Assembly: GCA_032718475.1 (NCBI GenBank)
Contig: JAUCBJ010000810.1
Location: forward strand, 1-41,571
Direction: 5' to 3'
Length of the DNA: 41,571 nt
From: Nemertoderma westbladi
Lineage: Eukaryota; Xenacoelomorpha; Nemertodermatida; Nemertodermatidae
Below, one piece after another: positions 1-9,577 of the stretch (the stretch's first letter is position 1; each line of letters opens with the position of its first letter). The position numbers were made by a program, and so were the translations under genes. Below the pieces are notes generated by a model that was not told where the DNA came from, searched no databases, and was given only the letters and a program-made list of their open reading frames with translations.

Positions 1-554
1 AAGAAATAGATAACGATTCAACCAGTATGTAGGATTGCTATAAGGTGCAGAAAGAGTCCCGACTCAAACAGACTACAGCGGCCAAGAATGCAGTTAAGGC
101 TGCATCTAGGTCCCTGAACAGGCAGTACTCTTGTTAATCTAGAGGAGCTAATAAACCACGGTTGATGCCATCAATGATGCTGATGACAGCGGGCAATCAT
201 CCCAGGCATGGAAATCGATCAACTTGCTTACTGGGCGGAAAAGCCAACCAACCACCAAGGTTAAGGCTGAATCACCAGTCGATCGCTTCAATGGTTGGAA
301 GGCCCACTTTGAAAAGCTCCTCAATAATGGCAGGGTATTGCCTGATAACTTTATAGAAGTAAAAGTGTCTGAGTCTGTACTCCCAGATATTTCCATGGCA
401 ATATCTCCTTTGCAGAAGTGAAGGCTGCTGCAAAGAGCATTAAGACCAATCGTACCAGTGGAGTAGATGGTGTTCCCCCTGAGGTCTTTAAAATACCTGA
501 CAGCCTGAGTGTTTAAAGTGTCTAACACTCTATGGTTCTCTTCCGGGAATTTCA

Positions 555-755
555 TTGATCTCGATTGCTGCAAAGCTATACAATAGAATTATATTAAATC
601 GCATCAGGGATCCCATTGAGAGACTGCTCCGTGGAAATCAGAATGGCTTCCGTAAAGGTCGTGGGACCATGGAGCCCATTTTGGCACACACTTGCACCAT
701 TCTTGTTCATAATAGTGGTTGGCTATGTTTGACGCATGTCCTTAGATCATCATAA
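555..755 (+). pseudogene. RT fragment (N-terminal fingers) of the RTE-like LINE
   Basis: This encodes an RT N-terminal segment containing KLYNRIILNRIRDPIE followed by NQNGFRKGRGTMEPIL. That is the conserved LINE 'K-Y-R-I--R--IE---Q-GFR-GR-T-D-I' motif, which lies just before the first catalytic Asp block. After about position 700 the frame no longer resembles RT, and the palm motif with the first catalytic Asp is missing. The preceding bases 430-500 encode the usual linker with a TSGVDGVPPEVFK-like stretch. It is a non-functional remnant. Confidence 0.75.
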
Positions 756-805
756 TGATGATGGGGTGATGATAACTCCACCTACTGGCTCCAGAAGTCG
801 AGGAA

Positions 806-1586
806 ATCCTGCCAAGTACCTAACTGACGCCTAACTTTGCTGATAACTTAGGAGTACTCTCAGAATCACTAGAGGGAGCCCAACGGCTCCTCAGCTCATT
901 AGAACAGGCTGCTTCTAGTGTTGTTCTTTTTATTAACTACAGAAAGACCAAACTTTTGACAGTTAACTTTGAAAGTCCTCAGCAAGTCCCTGACCGGATG
1001 AGCATTAGCTCAAAGGATGGTATGCTTGGGCATGTGGACGACTTCTGTTACCTGGGATCATGGATCCGGAAATCAGATGAGGACCTTCGAATACGTAAGG
1101 GAAAGGCATGGGCAGACTTGAATAGGCTTTCCAGGATTTGGAAGTCACTGAGAATTAATCGAAAACTTAAGGTCCGATTATTTAGAGCAGCAGTAGTTCC
1201 AGTACTCCCCTATGGGAGTACATGCTGGGTTCTAACTGCTGAGGACACCAAATCTCTGGATGGCACATTCACAAGAATACTACGAGGGGTTAATTGTGTC
1301 AAGTACACATTGGTTCCCCCAAGCTTGACACTGGAACAAAATCAACTCCGCTTTGCAGGACATTGCTTTCGCCGAGAGGACCAGCCAGTCAGCCAGTGCA
1401 TAATCTTGTACTTTGACAGCCTCATGGCTGCATGGAGTGAATAAGCATGGTGGTCAGCCTATGACTTTCTTGAGACGCATATTAAAGGACACTGGCCTTG
1501 AACATGCGGATGCTCTAGCAAATGTCATGGGTGATAGGGAGTTGTGGCGGCACAATTTTGTCGACAAGGCAGCACATCATTCTTAA
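806..1586 (+). pseudogene. RT palm/thumb and C-terminal domain of the RTE-like LINE
   Basis: One open frame runs from about 812 to an interruption at 1444, and its continuation in a shifted frame ends at a TAA at 1584-1586. Near 835 the frame reads FADNLGVLSESLEGAQ; the catalytic FADD is FADN here, so the second palm Asp is lost. Downstream come the thumb and C-terminal signatures YLGSWIRK, RLFRAAVVPVLPYGSTCW and LRFAGHCFRREDQP. The conserved tail (GGQPMTFLRRILKDTGLE and DRELWR) sits in the shifted frame after 1444. The order and motifs match the C-terminal half of RTE-like LINE ORF2. Together with the central deletion, the lost catalytic residue shows this copy is dead. Confidence 0.78.
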
Positions 1587-1637
1587 AAATACAGCTGCAA
1601 TGCAGCATGCTGATCCTTTATTATTATTATTATTATT

Positions 1638-2994
1638 AGCACCTCTATACATAATTAAATAATTTTAATAAGAAACCAGTATATAGAGGGAGAACATCAC
1701 CCAGGTACAAAGTACACTAATGGGTGAAATAAAATATTACAATATAAATTCCACTCCTTTAAGTGAAATCAAATTATACGTAATGTACTATACGGAAAAA
1801 AATACATACTGATACAATTGGTGCATTAAAATTAATATATATATATATATAAATAATAAAAAATTATGTTTTATATTAGTCTAAAAATCTGTTAAAATGA
1901 CTGTATGGAAGTAGCTCCGAGTAGTGTGGAACAATTCAACCGGTGTGGAGACACTGCGTTGTACCGGTACTAGACTAAACATTGAATGATACCGACTGAA
2001 CTCTAAAACTGCAAGCTTGACGATGAGTATGGTGTGGCATTCAAGGTGATAAATGCTCCGTTAGATGGAAACCACATCGAGTCTAAACGACAAAACGAAG
2101 TTCAAAGTTTGGACTTCGACGTCTCCATTCGAAGTTTATTGGACATCCGCCTTCCAATAATCCTGGTTTATTTGGACTCGGCAACTTTGTTCTCGGGTTT
2201 ACTTTTACCCCATGTGCCATCTGCCATGTTTATGTTCAACCGAGAATTTGTCATCATGAAGCCGTCAGTTTAGTCGGAATCATTCATCTGTTCATATGAG
2301 TAGTCTACACTAGCTGTCTAGTACAGTACAGTCTGACAGTGTACAGTACTGCAGTAAGAACGGTACCGGTACAACGCAGTGGATTCTGCTGAATTAGGCC
2401 TACCTGATTACTGGCTAAATTGTTATCAATTCTGTAATTTAAAACTCCAGCTCGGATTTGCATGGCAACTAGGGCTTGATCGGAGTTCCGGCTCCGGCTC
2501 CGGCTAGTTTCTTACATCCGGCTCCGAACTGGAGCCAGTTAGAAAAATCACCAGAGCCGGAGTTTTTTTTAATAATGTATATTTTATATTAATGCACATA
2601 ATACTGTAATATATAGGCAGATAGGCTAGTATAGGCATATGGCAGGGGCAGCAGTATATTCCAGTGTACAGTAGTACAGTACTCCAATAGCCTACTCCAG
2701 CTGTCCAGTACCGGTCTGCCGGTAGTACTGCGGTACTGTCTGACTATATACTACTTTGATACTACTATTATTAGTATTACAGTATTACTATACTATACTA
2801 CAGTAGACTGGTAGACTGGTATAGCAGTGTAATACTAAATAACTTAGATTTACTGGCAGCGTAGCGGTAGTTAATTTTAATTACCGGTATGACGTTTAAT
2901 TTTGAATTTTTGGTGAAAAAAATATAGCAAAACATAGGCCTACTGCTGTAGGCCTACTGACATAGTTCAGTAGTTTTCTGCCTCATTCAGTCAT
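1638..2994. other. Gene-free, AT-rich intergenic stretch with small simple repeats
   Basis: No coding region can be supported here. A 79-codon frame at 2034-2273 has no recognisable motif. Contents: an (AT)n run at about 1833-1851; a cluster of CCGGCTCCGG-type inverted repeats at about 2484-2556 (GGAGCCGGAG against its complement); TAC/AGTACT-rich low-complexity sequence at about 2640-2830; and many GGCCTA and ACCGGT palindromes. Confidence 0.6.
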
Positions 2995-3071
2995 TCTAGA
3001 TAAATCTACATGCTACATATGTGTTTCTAGCGTATGTTTCCGACCTTATAACAAGGCGTTTCTAGGCTAGT

Positions 3072-3124
3072 AAAATGCTGGAAAGGAAACAGCTAGAATC
3101 TAGCTGTTTCCTTTCCAGCATTTT
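3072..3124. repeat. 53-bp near-perfect palindrome (26-bp arms), copy 1
   Basis: Arms 3072-3097 and 3099-3124 are exact reverse complements around a single base (AAAATGCTGGAAAGGAAACA... against its complement). Transcribed, it would give a 26-bp perfect stem with almost no loop. An identical copy lies at 33927-33979. Confidence 0.95.
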
Positions 3125-3239
3125 CCAGGTTTTTCCGCTCTTTATTACATAGGGCCCTATATTACATACCGGTACCGTACAGCCGTAAGCAAATGAGAAT
3201 TTGGAGGCGATATAGCAGTATAGGCCTATTCTGTATTCT

Positions 3240-4005
3240 TTCTGGGGGACTACTGGTCTCTGACTCTCTGGTCATAATGCTGTAATGCTGTACTGCAGTA
3301 ACTGACTGACAGAATAGGCCTAATGCAGTAATGCTCTACCATTGCTTACCGGTACCGGTCGCCTTAACAATGCTTAGCATGGGGATAAAAAAAACTGTCT
3401 GCCTGTGCAACTATCGGCGGCAGTTTAACAGTTTCTGAGTTTGGACTTTATTCACGTTTTCATCTGTTCATGAAACGCAAAGTACAACCAGGTAACTATA
3501 AATGCACCCTACTTTCAGACTTTAGAATAATCAGAACTGCAGAAGGCGATGTTTGCTGTTTATACAGTATGCAGTACAGCAGTAATAGCTGTTGTCTGAC
3601 AGCAGACAGGTCTGCAGGTTGTTCGTTGATGTACCATGCAGCCATGGCTGCATGGAGATCAGAGATTGCCATTACATCCTGATTGACGACCGTGCATCAC
3701 ATTACTGCAAGTTCTGAAGTTGACACATAAATTACATCTATACATTAATATATATGGGATGGGACTACACCGGGAGGGCTCAACAGACTGACAGAAGCTT
3801 CGGCTTCGGTTCGGTTCGGGCCGAAGTTTGGCAATTTCGGTTTGGTTCGGCTTCTGCAATTGATACTACAGAAGCCCGGAGCAAACTTTGCTAAATATTC
3901 CAAGTATTACATTGACTGATTGAGCTAAGACCAGAAGACAGTAAGACTAATCAATCTGTCCATCCACCATCGTTGTACTAATTAATTTTGGAGTGTAAAC
4001 GTTAA
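3240..4005. other. Non-coding part of the duplicated block
   Basis: No gene is supported. It includes a TTCGG-rich inverted repeat (GAAGCTTCGGCTTCGG against GGGCCGAAG, about 3794-3860) that is also present at about 35523-35585. Relative to the right copy it lacks about 26 bp near 3770 (right copy about 35477-35502). Confidence 0.5.
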
Positions 4006-4636
4006 GCAGACACTGGTGCAGAGCAGACAGTGGTGCAGACAGTGATGCAGACAGTGGTGCAGACACCTGGCTGCCTGGTGCAGACAGTGGTGCAGACACA
4101 GACACCTGGCTGCCTGGTGCAGACAGTGGTGCACGCACTGGTGCAGACAGTGGTGCAGACATTGGTGCAGACATTGGTGCAGACAGTGGTGCAGACAGTG
4201 GTGCAAACACTGGTGCAGACAGTGGTGCAGACACTGGTGCAGACAGTGGTGCAGACAGTGGTGTAAACACTGGTGCAGACAGTGCTGCAGACAGTGGTGC
4301 AGATTGTGGTGCAGAGTGGTGCAGGTAGTGGTGCAGGCAGTGGTGCAGACACTGGTGCAGACAGTGGTGCAGACAGTGGTGCAGACAGTGGCGCAGACAG
4401 TGGTGCAGACACTGGTGCAGATACAGTGGTGTAGACACTGGTGCAGACAGTGGAGCAGACAGTGGTGCAGACACCTGGTGCAGACAGTGGTGCAGACACT
4501 GGTGCAGACAGTGGTGCAGACACTGGTGCAGACAGTGGTGCAGACACTGGTGCAGACAGTGGTGCAGACAGTGGTGCAGACACTGGTGCAGACTGTGGTG
4601 CAGACAGTGGTACAGACACTGGCAGACTGGTGCAGT
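4006..4636. repeat. 12-bp-period minisatellite, copy 1 (GGTGCAGACA[G/C]T)
   Basis: About 630 bp of tandem GGTGCAGACAGT / GGTGCAGACACT units, with interspersed variants such as ACACCTGGCTGCCTGGTGC. Because 12 is a multiple of 3, long repetitive frames (such as SAPLSAPV or VQTVVQTL) run through it on both strands; these are by-products rather than genes. The same variant units occur in the same order at 35740-36367, so most of the array predates the duplication. Confidence 0.95.
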
Positions 4637-4682
4637 AATGGGTTGCTTGGTTGCTTAATTATTATTAGTTTATTATCTTATT

Positions 4683-4868
4683 TTATTCCTCGACAGTAAT
4701 TCCCCTTTGTTTAAGAGCGGCGACATCGGCTTCCGAGATCAACTCCTTAGCTACTGCGGAAATTTGTAACTTCCTAGCTTTCCCTTCTTGGAAGCAACGA
4801 TCAATGCATAGGTCATTGAAATGGGTAAACATATATAATATAACCAGGTTTAACGTTTTCACGACCAT
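4683..4868 (-). pseudogene. Terminal-exon-like ORF, left copy (frameshifted)
   Basis: This is the left copy of the ORF at 36415-36675. The C-terminal 50 or so residues (from MFTHFNDLCIDRCFQEGKAR to GITVEE-stop) are conserved, but a small indel near 4833 (extra TATA in an AT run) puts the upstream part out of frame compared with the right copy. I do not recognise the protein. Conservation of frame over the 3' part in both copies suggests it derives from a real coding exon. Confidence 0.45.
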
Positions 4869-5212
4869 TCAGCAAAAAACGCAATTGCCCACCAGAACAT
4901 GCAGACAGGCCAAACTGGACAAAAGCTGCTATACTGTCACACGTCAATGTATACCAGCAGACAGTCTGGTAGCGTTGTAGCAGTGCTGAGGTCAGGAGTA
5001 GGCCCTAAGCTCCTGACTGCTTGATTGTTAACTGCTTTACAGGGGTTCCAGACTGCCAGACTATCCATTAAGAACTTAACTAGTAACTCTGTCCGCCGCC
5101 TCATTTATTTAAATTTCCCACTTATTTGCATATCTGCCAGTCTGCTATTCTATTGGCTACCAACGCTTACCTTCTTATAAATTTCAGATACGCAAAACAT
5201 AATTATTTTCAC

Positions 5213-5271
5213 CTACGCGGAGGCTCCGCGGAGGCTCCGCGTAGCCTCCGCGTAGCCTCCGCATACGCGTT
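5213..5271. repeat. GC-rich short inverted/tandem repeat
   Basis: Alternating GGAGGCTCCGCG and CGTAGCCTCCG units within a TACGCG...CGCG frame, so the tract can fold on itself. The right copy (about 36950-36983) has one pair of units fewer, which shows unit number variation. The tract stands out against the AT-rich surroundings. Confidence 0.8.
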
Positions 5272-5384
5272 AAAGCAAGACCCCTACACATTCTGGGGTA
5301 AAAAATTATGTAGAATCTATTTCTGGTATTACAGTAGGCCTATTAGTCTTTCAATTACCTATTGCTTTCAAGTATGGGTCCTAC

Positions 5385-5540
5385 GAATTACCCAAAAAAA
5401 CACAATATCGCCCAAAAAAAGACAAAAATACACAAAAGAAAGTCAAAAAAACACAAAAAATTACACCAAAAAACACAAAATAAAAAAATACAATATTATC
5501 CTAAAAAAAAACTACCGAAAAAGAACAAAAAATTTTTTTT
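5385..5540 (+). repeat. A-rich low-complexity tract (CCAAAAAAA/ACACAAAA)
   Basis: Strand-asymmetric A-rich sequence built of CCCAAAAAAA, ACACAAAA and GACAAAAA words. It yields a Lys/Thr-rich spurious frame. The right copy is at about 37103-37255. Confidence 0.7.
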
Positions 5541-5589
5541 CATAAACATTGTAAATACTATAAGATTTAGGTTAACTGTCAGTTGGGCA

Positions 5590-5880
5590 CTTTGTCAATA
5601 TTGACATGTGTCAATATTAACATGTAGAGCTAATTTCTCCAGGATGGGGCATGTTAAAATTGACATGGATATGGACATGTCAATATTTAAATTTTTTTTA
5701 CCTGACGTGTTCAAATATTTTCAGACGTGTTTTTTAAATATAAAAATCGAAATTATAAGTAAATTAGAAACTTTTGACCATACGGAAATTTTTTTCACCA
5801 TGCCGTTTAGTTAATATAAATACTTACAAAGTTTTCATCATGTTAAAATTGACATACATGTCAAAATTGACATGTAATGA
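5590..5880. repeat. Cluster of TTGACATGT / ACATGTCAA motifs
   Basis: At least eight occurrences of TGACATG or its complement (for example CAATATTGACATGTGTCAATATT and TTGACATACATGTCAAAATTGACATG), arranged as direct and inverted copies. Also present in the right copy (about 37308-37575). No coding signal. Confidence 0.6.
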
Positions 5881-6445
5881 TATAAGAACATAAGTGTGGG
5901 GATGGACCACGCCACCCCATAGACTATACAGCTACAGTATAACTATAATTTATACCTGACAAAGCTACATACTGACAGATTACTGGATTATGCCTGTATG
6001 CATAGAAGCTGTATGCGGTGAATAATTATACATATGATGGGCTGATGGGTATTAAAAGTAATCCAGATATCCCAAATTCTTGGAAAAACACACACTGACC
6101 CTAATATATTTATGTAACTTCAAAAAAAAATTAGGACTGAATATGAAGTAAAATATATTCAATAAATCATATTGAAAATCCATTCAAATATTTTTGCAAT
6201 TATCTACACCTCATGGGGACAAGGAAAAAATAAAATAACCAATTACTGACAGAAAAACTAATGGAGTTACAGTGTCAGACATTTGGAGATTTCAAATATA
6301 GAGTATAAATAATGTTCTACTATGCGGTTGTAATAGACCAAGTCAAAAATGACGTCCGTTACGGAAAAAGGTAAAAATTTTAAATTACAGGAGGAAGGGG
6401 TGTTGTATTAAACTCATCACTTTCAGTGTAAAGCAGATTTATTGT

Positions 6446-7852
6446 CTAGTAACTTGAGATAAAAAAACTAACATCAATGCAGCATGTCTTTGTTGTGTAT
6501 TTATCGTAAAGGTCGTAATTTGTGTTGAATTATGTTTAAGCGAGGAAATTAATTACAATGACAATTACCTGTCCTGGTGTTTTTAGGCATTATTGAGGAC
6601 TGTTCAATATAAATTAAGTGAATCATAACAGAAATAACAATAATTAATGGCAAGAATTTGGGACAAGAATTGTAAGTATTGCAATAATTTTAGTTTCCCG
6701 AGACAGGTTGATTTTCGTTTAAGTTTTCTGTGATTTAAACCCTTAACATTGTATCCTCTCTTTTTTGTACTCACGTTGGACCTGCTTTCCACCATATAAA
6801 TGTTACCAATAGCGCAATAGCAATAAATTTAATATAGGGTCAGTCAATATCAAAACGACCAATGTTAAAAACCACTATGTCTTGGATCAGTCTAATTTTT
6901 GGAGAGATTGATGATGGGTTTAAGATATGAAGAACAAAAGAACATTTCTCAGAAATATTGAGTAGAAGTCAAGATATGACTATTTGAAAAATTCAAGTTT
7001 TCGCATGACCGCACACATCCGAAAATGTCCGAAAAAATACGAAAATGTCATCAAAAATTTGAATTTTTAATGTTTTCTTGTGATATATTTTAAATTTCAT
7101 TTTGTCCGTGACTGAAAAATTAAGGGTTTTCAGTGACATAAAAACATGTGTGGCACTGTCACTTAGGTGATGAAACTTTGTATGCTAAACCACAACACTA
7201 TTGTATTCGAAATTCTAAAACAAAATCTATGGGTATTTGACAACTTCATTATAATATTAGTGTTCAAATATTTGTCTAAATTTGTCTAAATTGTCTAAAT
7301 TTGTCTAATATTTTGTCGGGCGGTTAAATATGAAATGGTGATATCAACTGTAATAAGAAAAAAATAAAATATGAGCTGTATTAATCTGTGCTAGCAATTA
7401 CAGTTGGGTCAAATTAATAAATAAGAAAAAAATAGGCCCTATCTATACGTATTATATAAGAAAATATGAAAAATTAATTAAATCAATAAAATTAATAATT
7501 GTATTAATAACAATTTTCAATTAATATATTTAAGTAATATTCCGTGTAAACACCTTCATCCTCGTATTTTTCATAAAACTTTACTAGAACAAGCTTTCTT
7601 AGGCAGGTGATACTCAATGCGTCTTCCTATTGGATACAAAGTTCCTCATCTGATCTTGCTCTTGTCTCTTAATTTTGCTTTCTGTAATTTTTGAGCAGCT
7701 ACTGCACACTCATAATTTTTCTAAATTTATAAACCAGCTATATTTAACCAAAACAGTTCTTTTAAGAGCTAACATTCTGCATTGCAATACCAATATTTTA
7801 CTTAAAATTATATATTTCTCCTACCTTTGTAAACAACTATTACTCAATCGTA
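6446..7852. other. Gene-free AT-rich stretch
   Basis: Past the end of the duplicated block I find no supported gene. There are short TTTGTCTAAA tandem words at about 7273-7305 and several AT-rich frames without motifs. The last about 170 bp precede the Cys-rich ORF and could be its upstream region or intron. Confidence 0.5.
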
Positions 7853-7861
7853 TTGGTCAAC

Positions 7862-8330
7862 ATGAACTATTGCTCAATTGGTGTAATAAGTAATACGGAA
7901 GAAGCCTGTCATAAATTATCATACACGAGACATAAAGGTTTAAAATTAATTAAAGAACTATCCACAGAGTCCCTAGCAATTCTATTGGGCCGTTCTGATG
8001 TATTAATTAAGCCAGAGGATATCAAGGATGAGACAGTCTGTTTTCATCATGAGAAATACTTCCTGGATAAGTTATCTTCCTTTCAAAAAAACTGTTGTGA
8101 TCCATTTCAAACTCATAAACAGCTCGTTAAGAAAGACCTGCGAGAAATTGATCTAGACCTTTCTGTGTACCTTAATTCTGCATTTCCTCAACGAAATTTT
8201 AAACCTGGCGAAAAGTTATGTACAAACTGCAGGAAAGGAGTCAATGACAAGCAGAAAACGGATATTATTTGTGAGGATAGTCGCAGCTCACTCTCATCTG
8301 CTGATTCTGAAACGGAAGCTCGAGACAATC
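7862..8330 (+). pseudogene. Cys-rich protein-coding exon, disrupted by the LTR element (5' part)
   Basis: Reading from ATG 7862 gives 156 codons before the LTR boundary at 8330/8331; the frame then runs 18 codons into the LTR and stops at 8384-8386. Cys/His-rich stretches include CFHHEKYF, NCCDPFQTH and GEKLCTNCRKG, suggesting metal binding, followed by an acidic Ser-rich tail (SRSSLSSADSETEARDN). The pattern resembles a family of uncharacterised multi-copy invertebrate proteins with a CC-(D/N)-PF-x2-H motif; that comparison is from memory and its function is unknown to me. The insertion cuts after the first base of a codon. The original frame resumes at 28652 and runs to a stop at 28729-28731. 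It may be a host exon or a domesticated or transposon ORF. Confidence 0.7.
8326..8330. repeat. Target-site duplication CAATC, left
   Basis: CAATC immediately precedes the TGTT of the left LTR. The same 5 bp follow the right LTR at 28647-28651. Five-bp duplications are usual for BEL/Pao and Ty3 elements. Confidence 0.9.
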
Positions 8331-9499
8331 TGTTCGCGCTTTCAGACCTTTACCAGTTTAACCTGCCAAATTGGGATGTCTTTTAGATGATAGATCGTCT
8401 TTAACCTATGACAAGTATTTGATACACTACATTAGCCGAAGCCAGTCTATGCGCGATCATTCACCCGTTGGATATACCCGGGAGACTGGATTCGGAAGCC
8501 TAACCGTATTGCGGGGGAGGCCTACTGTATTATTCGACTGATCGTAATATATAATCTCTGACAAATATTATTCACTTTCGGGAAATATTAACAGTTCCTT
8601 TAGGACGTGGCGCTCTAAATATGTAAATAGAGTTATGACTTAAACTAAACTCAACGGGATGGCTATAGATTCACGTATATGGCGCATTATTTAGGAGATG
8701 CTTTGTTATCAGTCACAATCATACACAATACTGCACAATGCTGCACACTAATCTGCCGACCTTCACTAATTTTAGTCACATATAAAGAGAACAACAGACA
8801 ATACATATAGGGCCTATGAAATAACATTAGATTCACTTCAAACCACTTAATGTAAGTCGCAATCGTTATATGTAACCGGTCTCTCTAACCTTTAGTATAT
8901 CAAGAAGATTGGGGTGTCTGATTATTTATCAGTATTCCAAATATAATATTCCATCAACAAATATAATGAATAACCGACAGTAAATAGCAGTAAAAATGCG
9001 GTGTTTGTAGTTGACAATATGATTAGTTTGTATGTTATGGTTCGTGAGTGAGATAACAGATATACGTTCTATAATTAAGCCTACTAATGTTGGGCTAAAG
9101 ACTGAAACACGGAGGTTCCAAAGCCGGTGTTCTTAGGCTGTGGACAAATCACATACTGACTCAACTCCACGAGTTTCTATATACAATCTCTAACGCAGAG
9201 GCAAAAAACGCTCTGATTGGTCGACCGAACAAAGAAGGAACAGAGAACAAAGAAAAAGCTCCACGTGTACAGCATCAGCTGTTAGCCGTCGTCATGGTAG
9301 CTACACTGTTTCAAGAGGATCCGGCGTATTGCGTCATAGAATTGCTAATTATGTCCGCTAAAGTACACATACAGAAGAAATGGCTTTTATGTCCTCTAAA
9401 ACACCAGTACAGTAAGGACACAGCCTTTTATGCCTGTTAAACCAACTACAGAGTACTTTACGGGGAAAATAACCGGCTAATTCCGCAAAAGCCTTAACA
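8331..9499 (-). repeat. LTR, left copy (3' LTR in element orientation)
   Basis: 1169 bp, TGTTCGCG...CCTTAACA. It is about 98.8% identical to 27476-28646; differences seen include AAATAG/AAACAG, CATATAG/CATGTAG and a 1-bp indel near 9148. Beyond both ends the similarity stops abruptly. Confidence 0.93.
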
Positions 9500-9577
9500 C
9501 CGCTCCCAGAAAATGGGATTTAAGTCTATAAAATATAACAAATCACAGTTTCTAAAATATAAAAATACTCTAAACAG

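Larger units (their letters stand above)
37..1637 (+). mobile_element. RTE-like LINE, 5'-truncated 3' portion with (TTA)n tail
   Basis: Decayed non-LTR retrotransposon. Bases about 40-475 match 31245-31676 (a second copy of the same family) at high identity, and the sequence then runs on into the reverse transcriptase. The 3' end is a (TTA)n run at about 1617-1637, the simple-repeat tail typical of RTE-type LINEs. The coding frame is broken: it moves between frames near 130-420, and the RT core between about 700 and 820 is much shorter than a normal RT fingers/palm region, so catalytic motif A and the GxxQG region appear deleted. The family call rests on RT and C-terminal motifs recognised by eye; another APE-type clade is possible. 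Confidence 0.8.
2995..6445 (+). repeat. Large duplicated block, copy 1 (left)
   Basis: About 3.4 kb here is collinear with 33865-40058. Matching starts around CTACATATGTGTTTCTAGC and stops around AGATTTATTGTCTA. Within it both copies share a 53-bp palindrome, the 12-bp minisatellite, a terminal-exon-like ORF, a GC-rich inverted repeat, an A-rich stretch and a TTGACATGT cluster. Differences are small substitutions and indels plus two transposon insertions present only in the right copy. The flanks of the two copies are unrelated, so this is either a long interspersed repeat or an old segmental duplication. I see no clear terminal repeats at its ends. Confidence 0.85.

Noticed and set aside
2034-2273. 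79-codon frame
   Set aside because: No motif, no second copy and no supporting context.
4006-4636. Possible CRISPR-like array
   Set aside because: Units are contiguous 12-mers without unique spacers, and the context is a eukaryotic genome.
3947-4699. Several long open frames with SAPLSAP, VQTVVQT or HHCLHHC repeats on both strands
   Set aside because: They are read-throughs of the 12-bp minisatellite, which has no stop in most frames. The same applies to 35681-36431.
5126-5604. Lys-rich frames of 139 and 80 codons
   Set aside because: They arise from the A-rich tract; the right copy does not keep the same frame.
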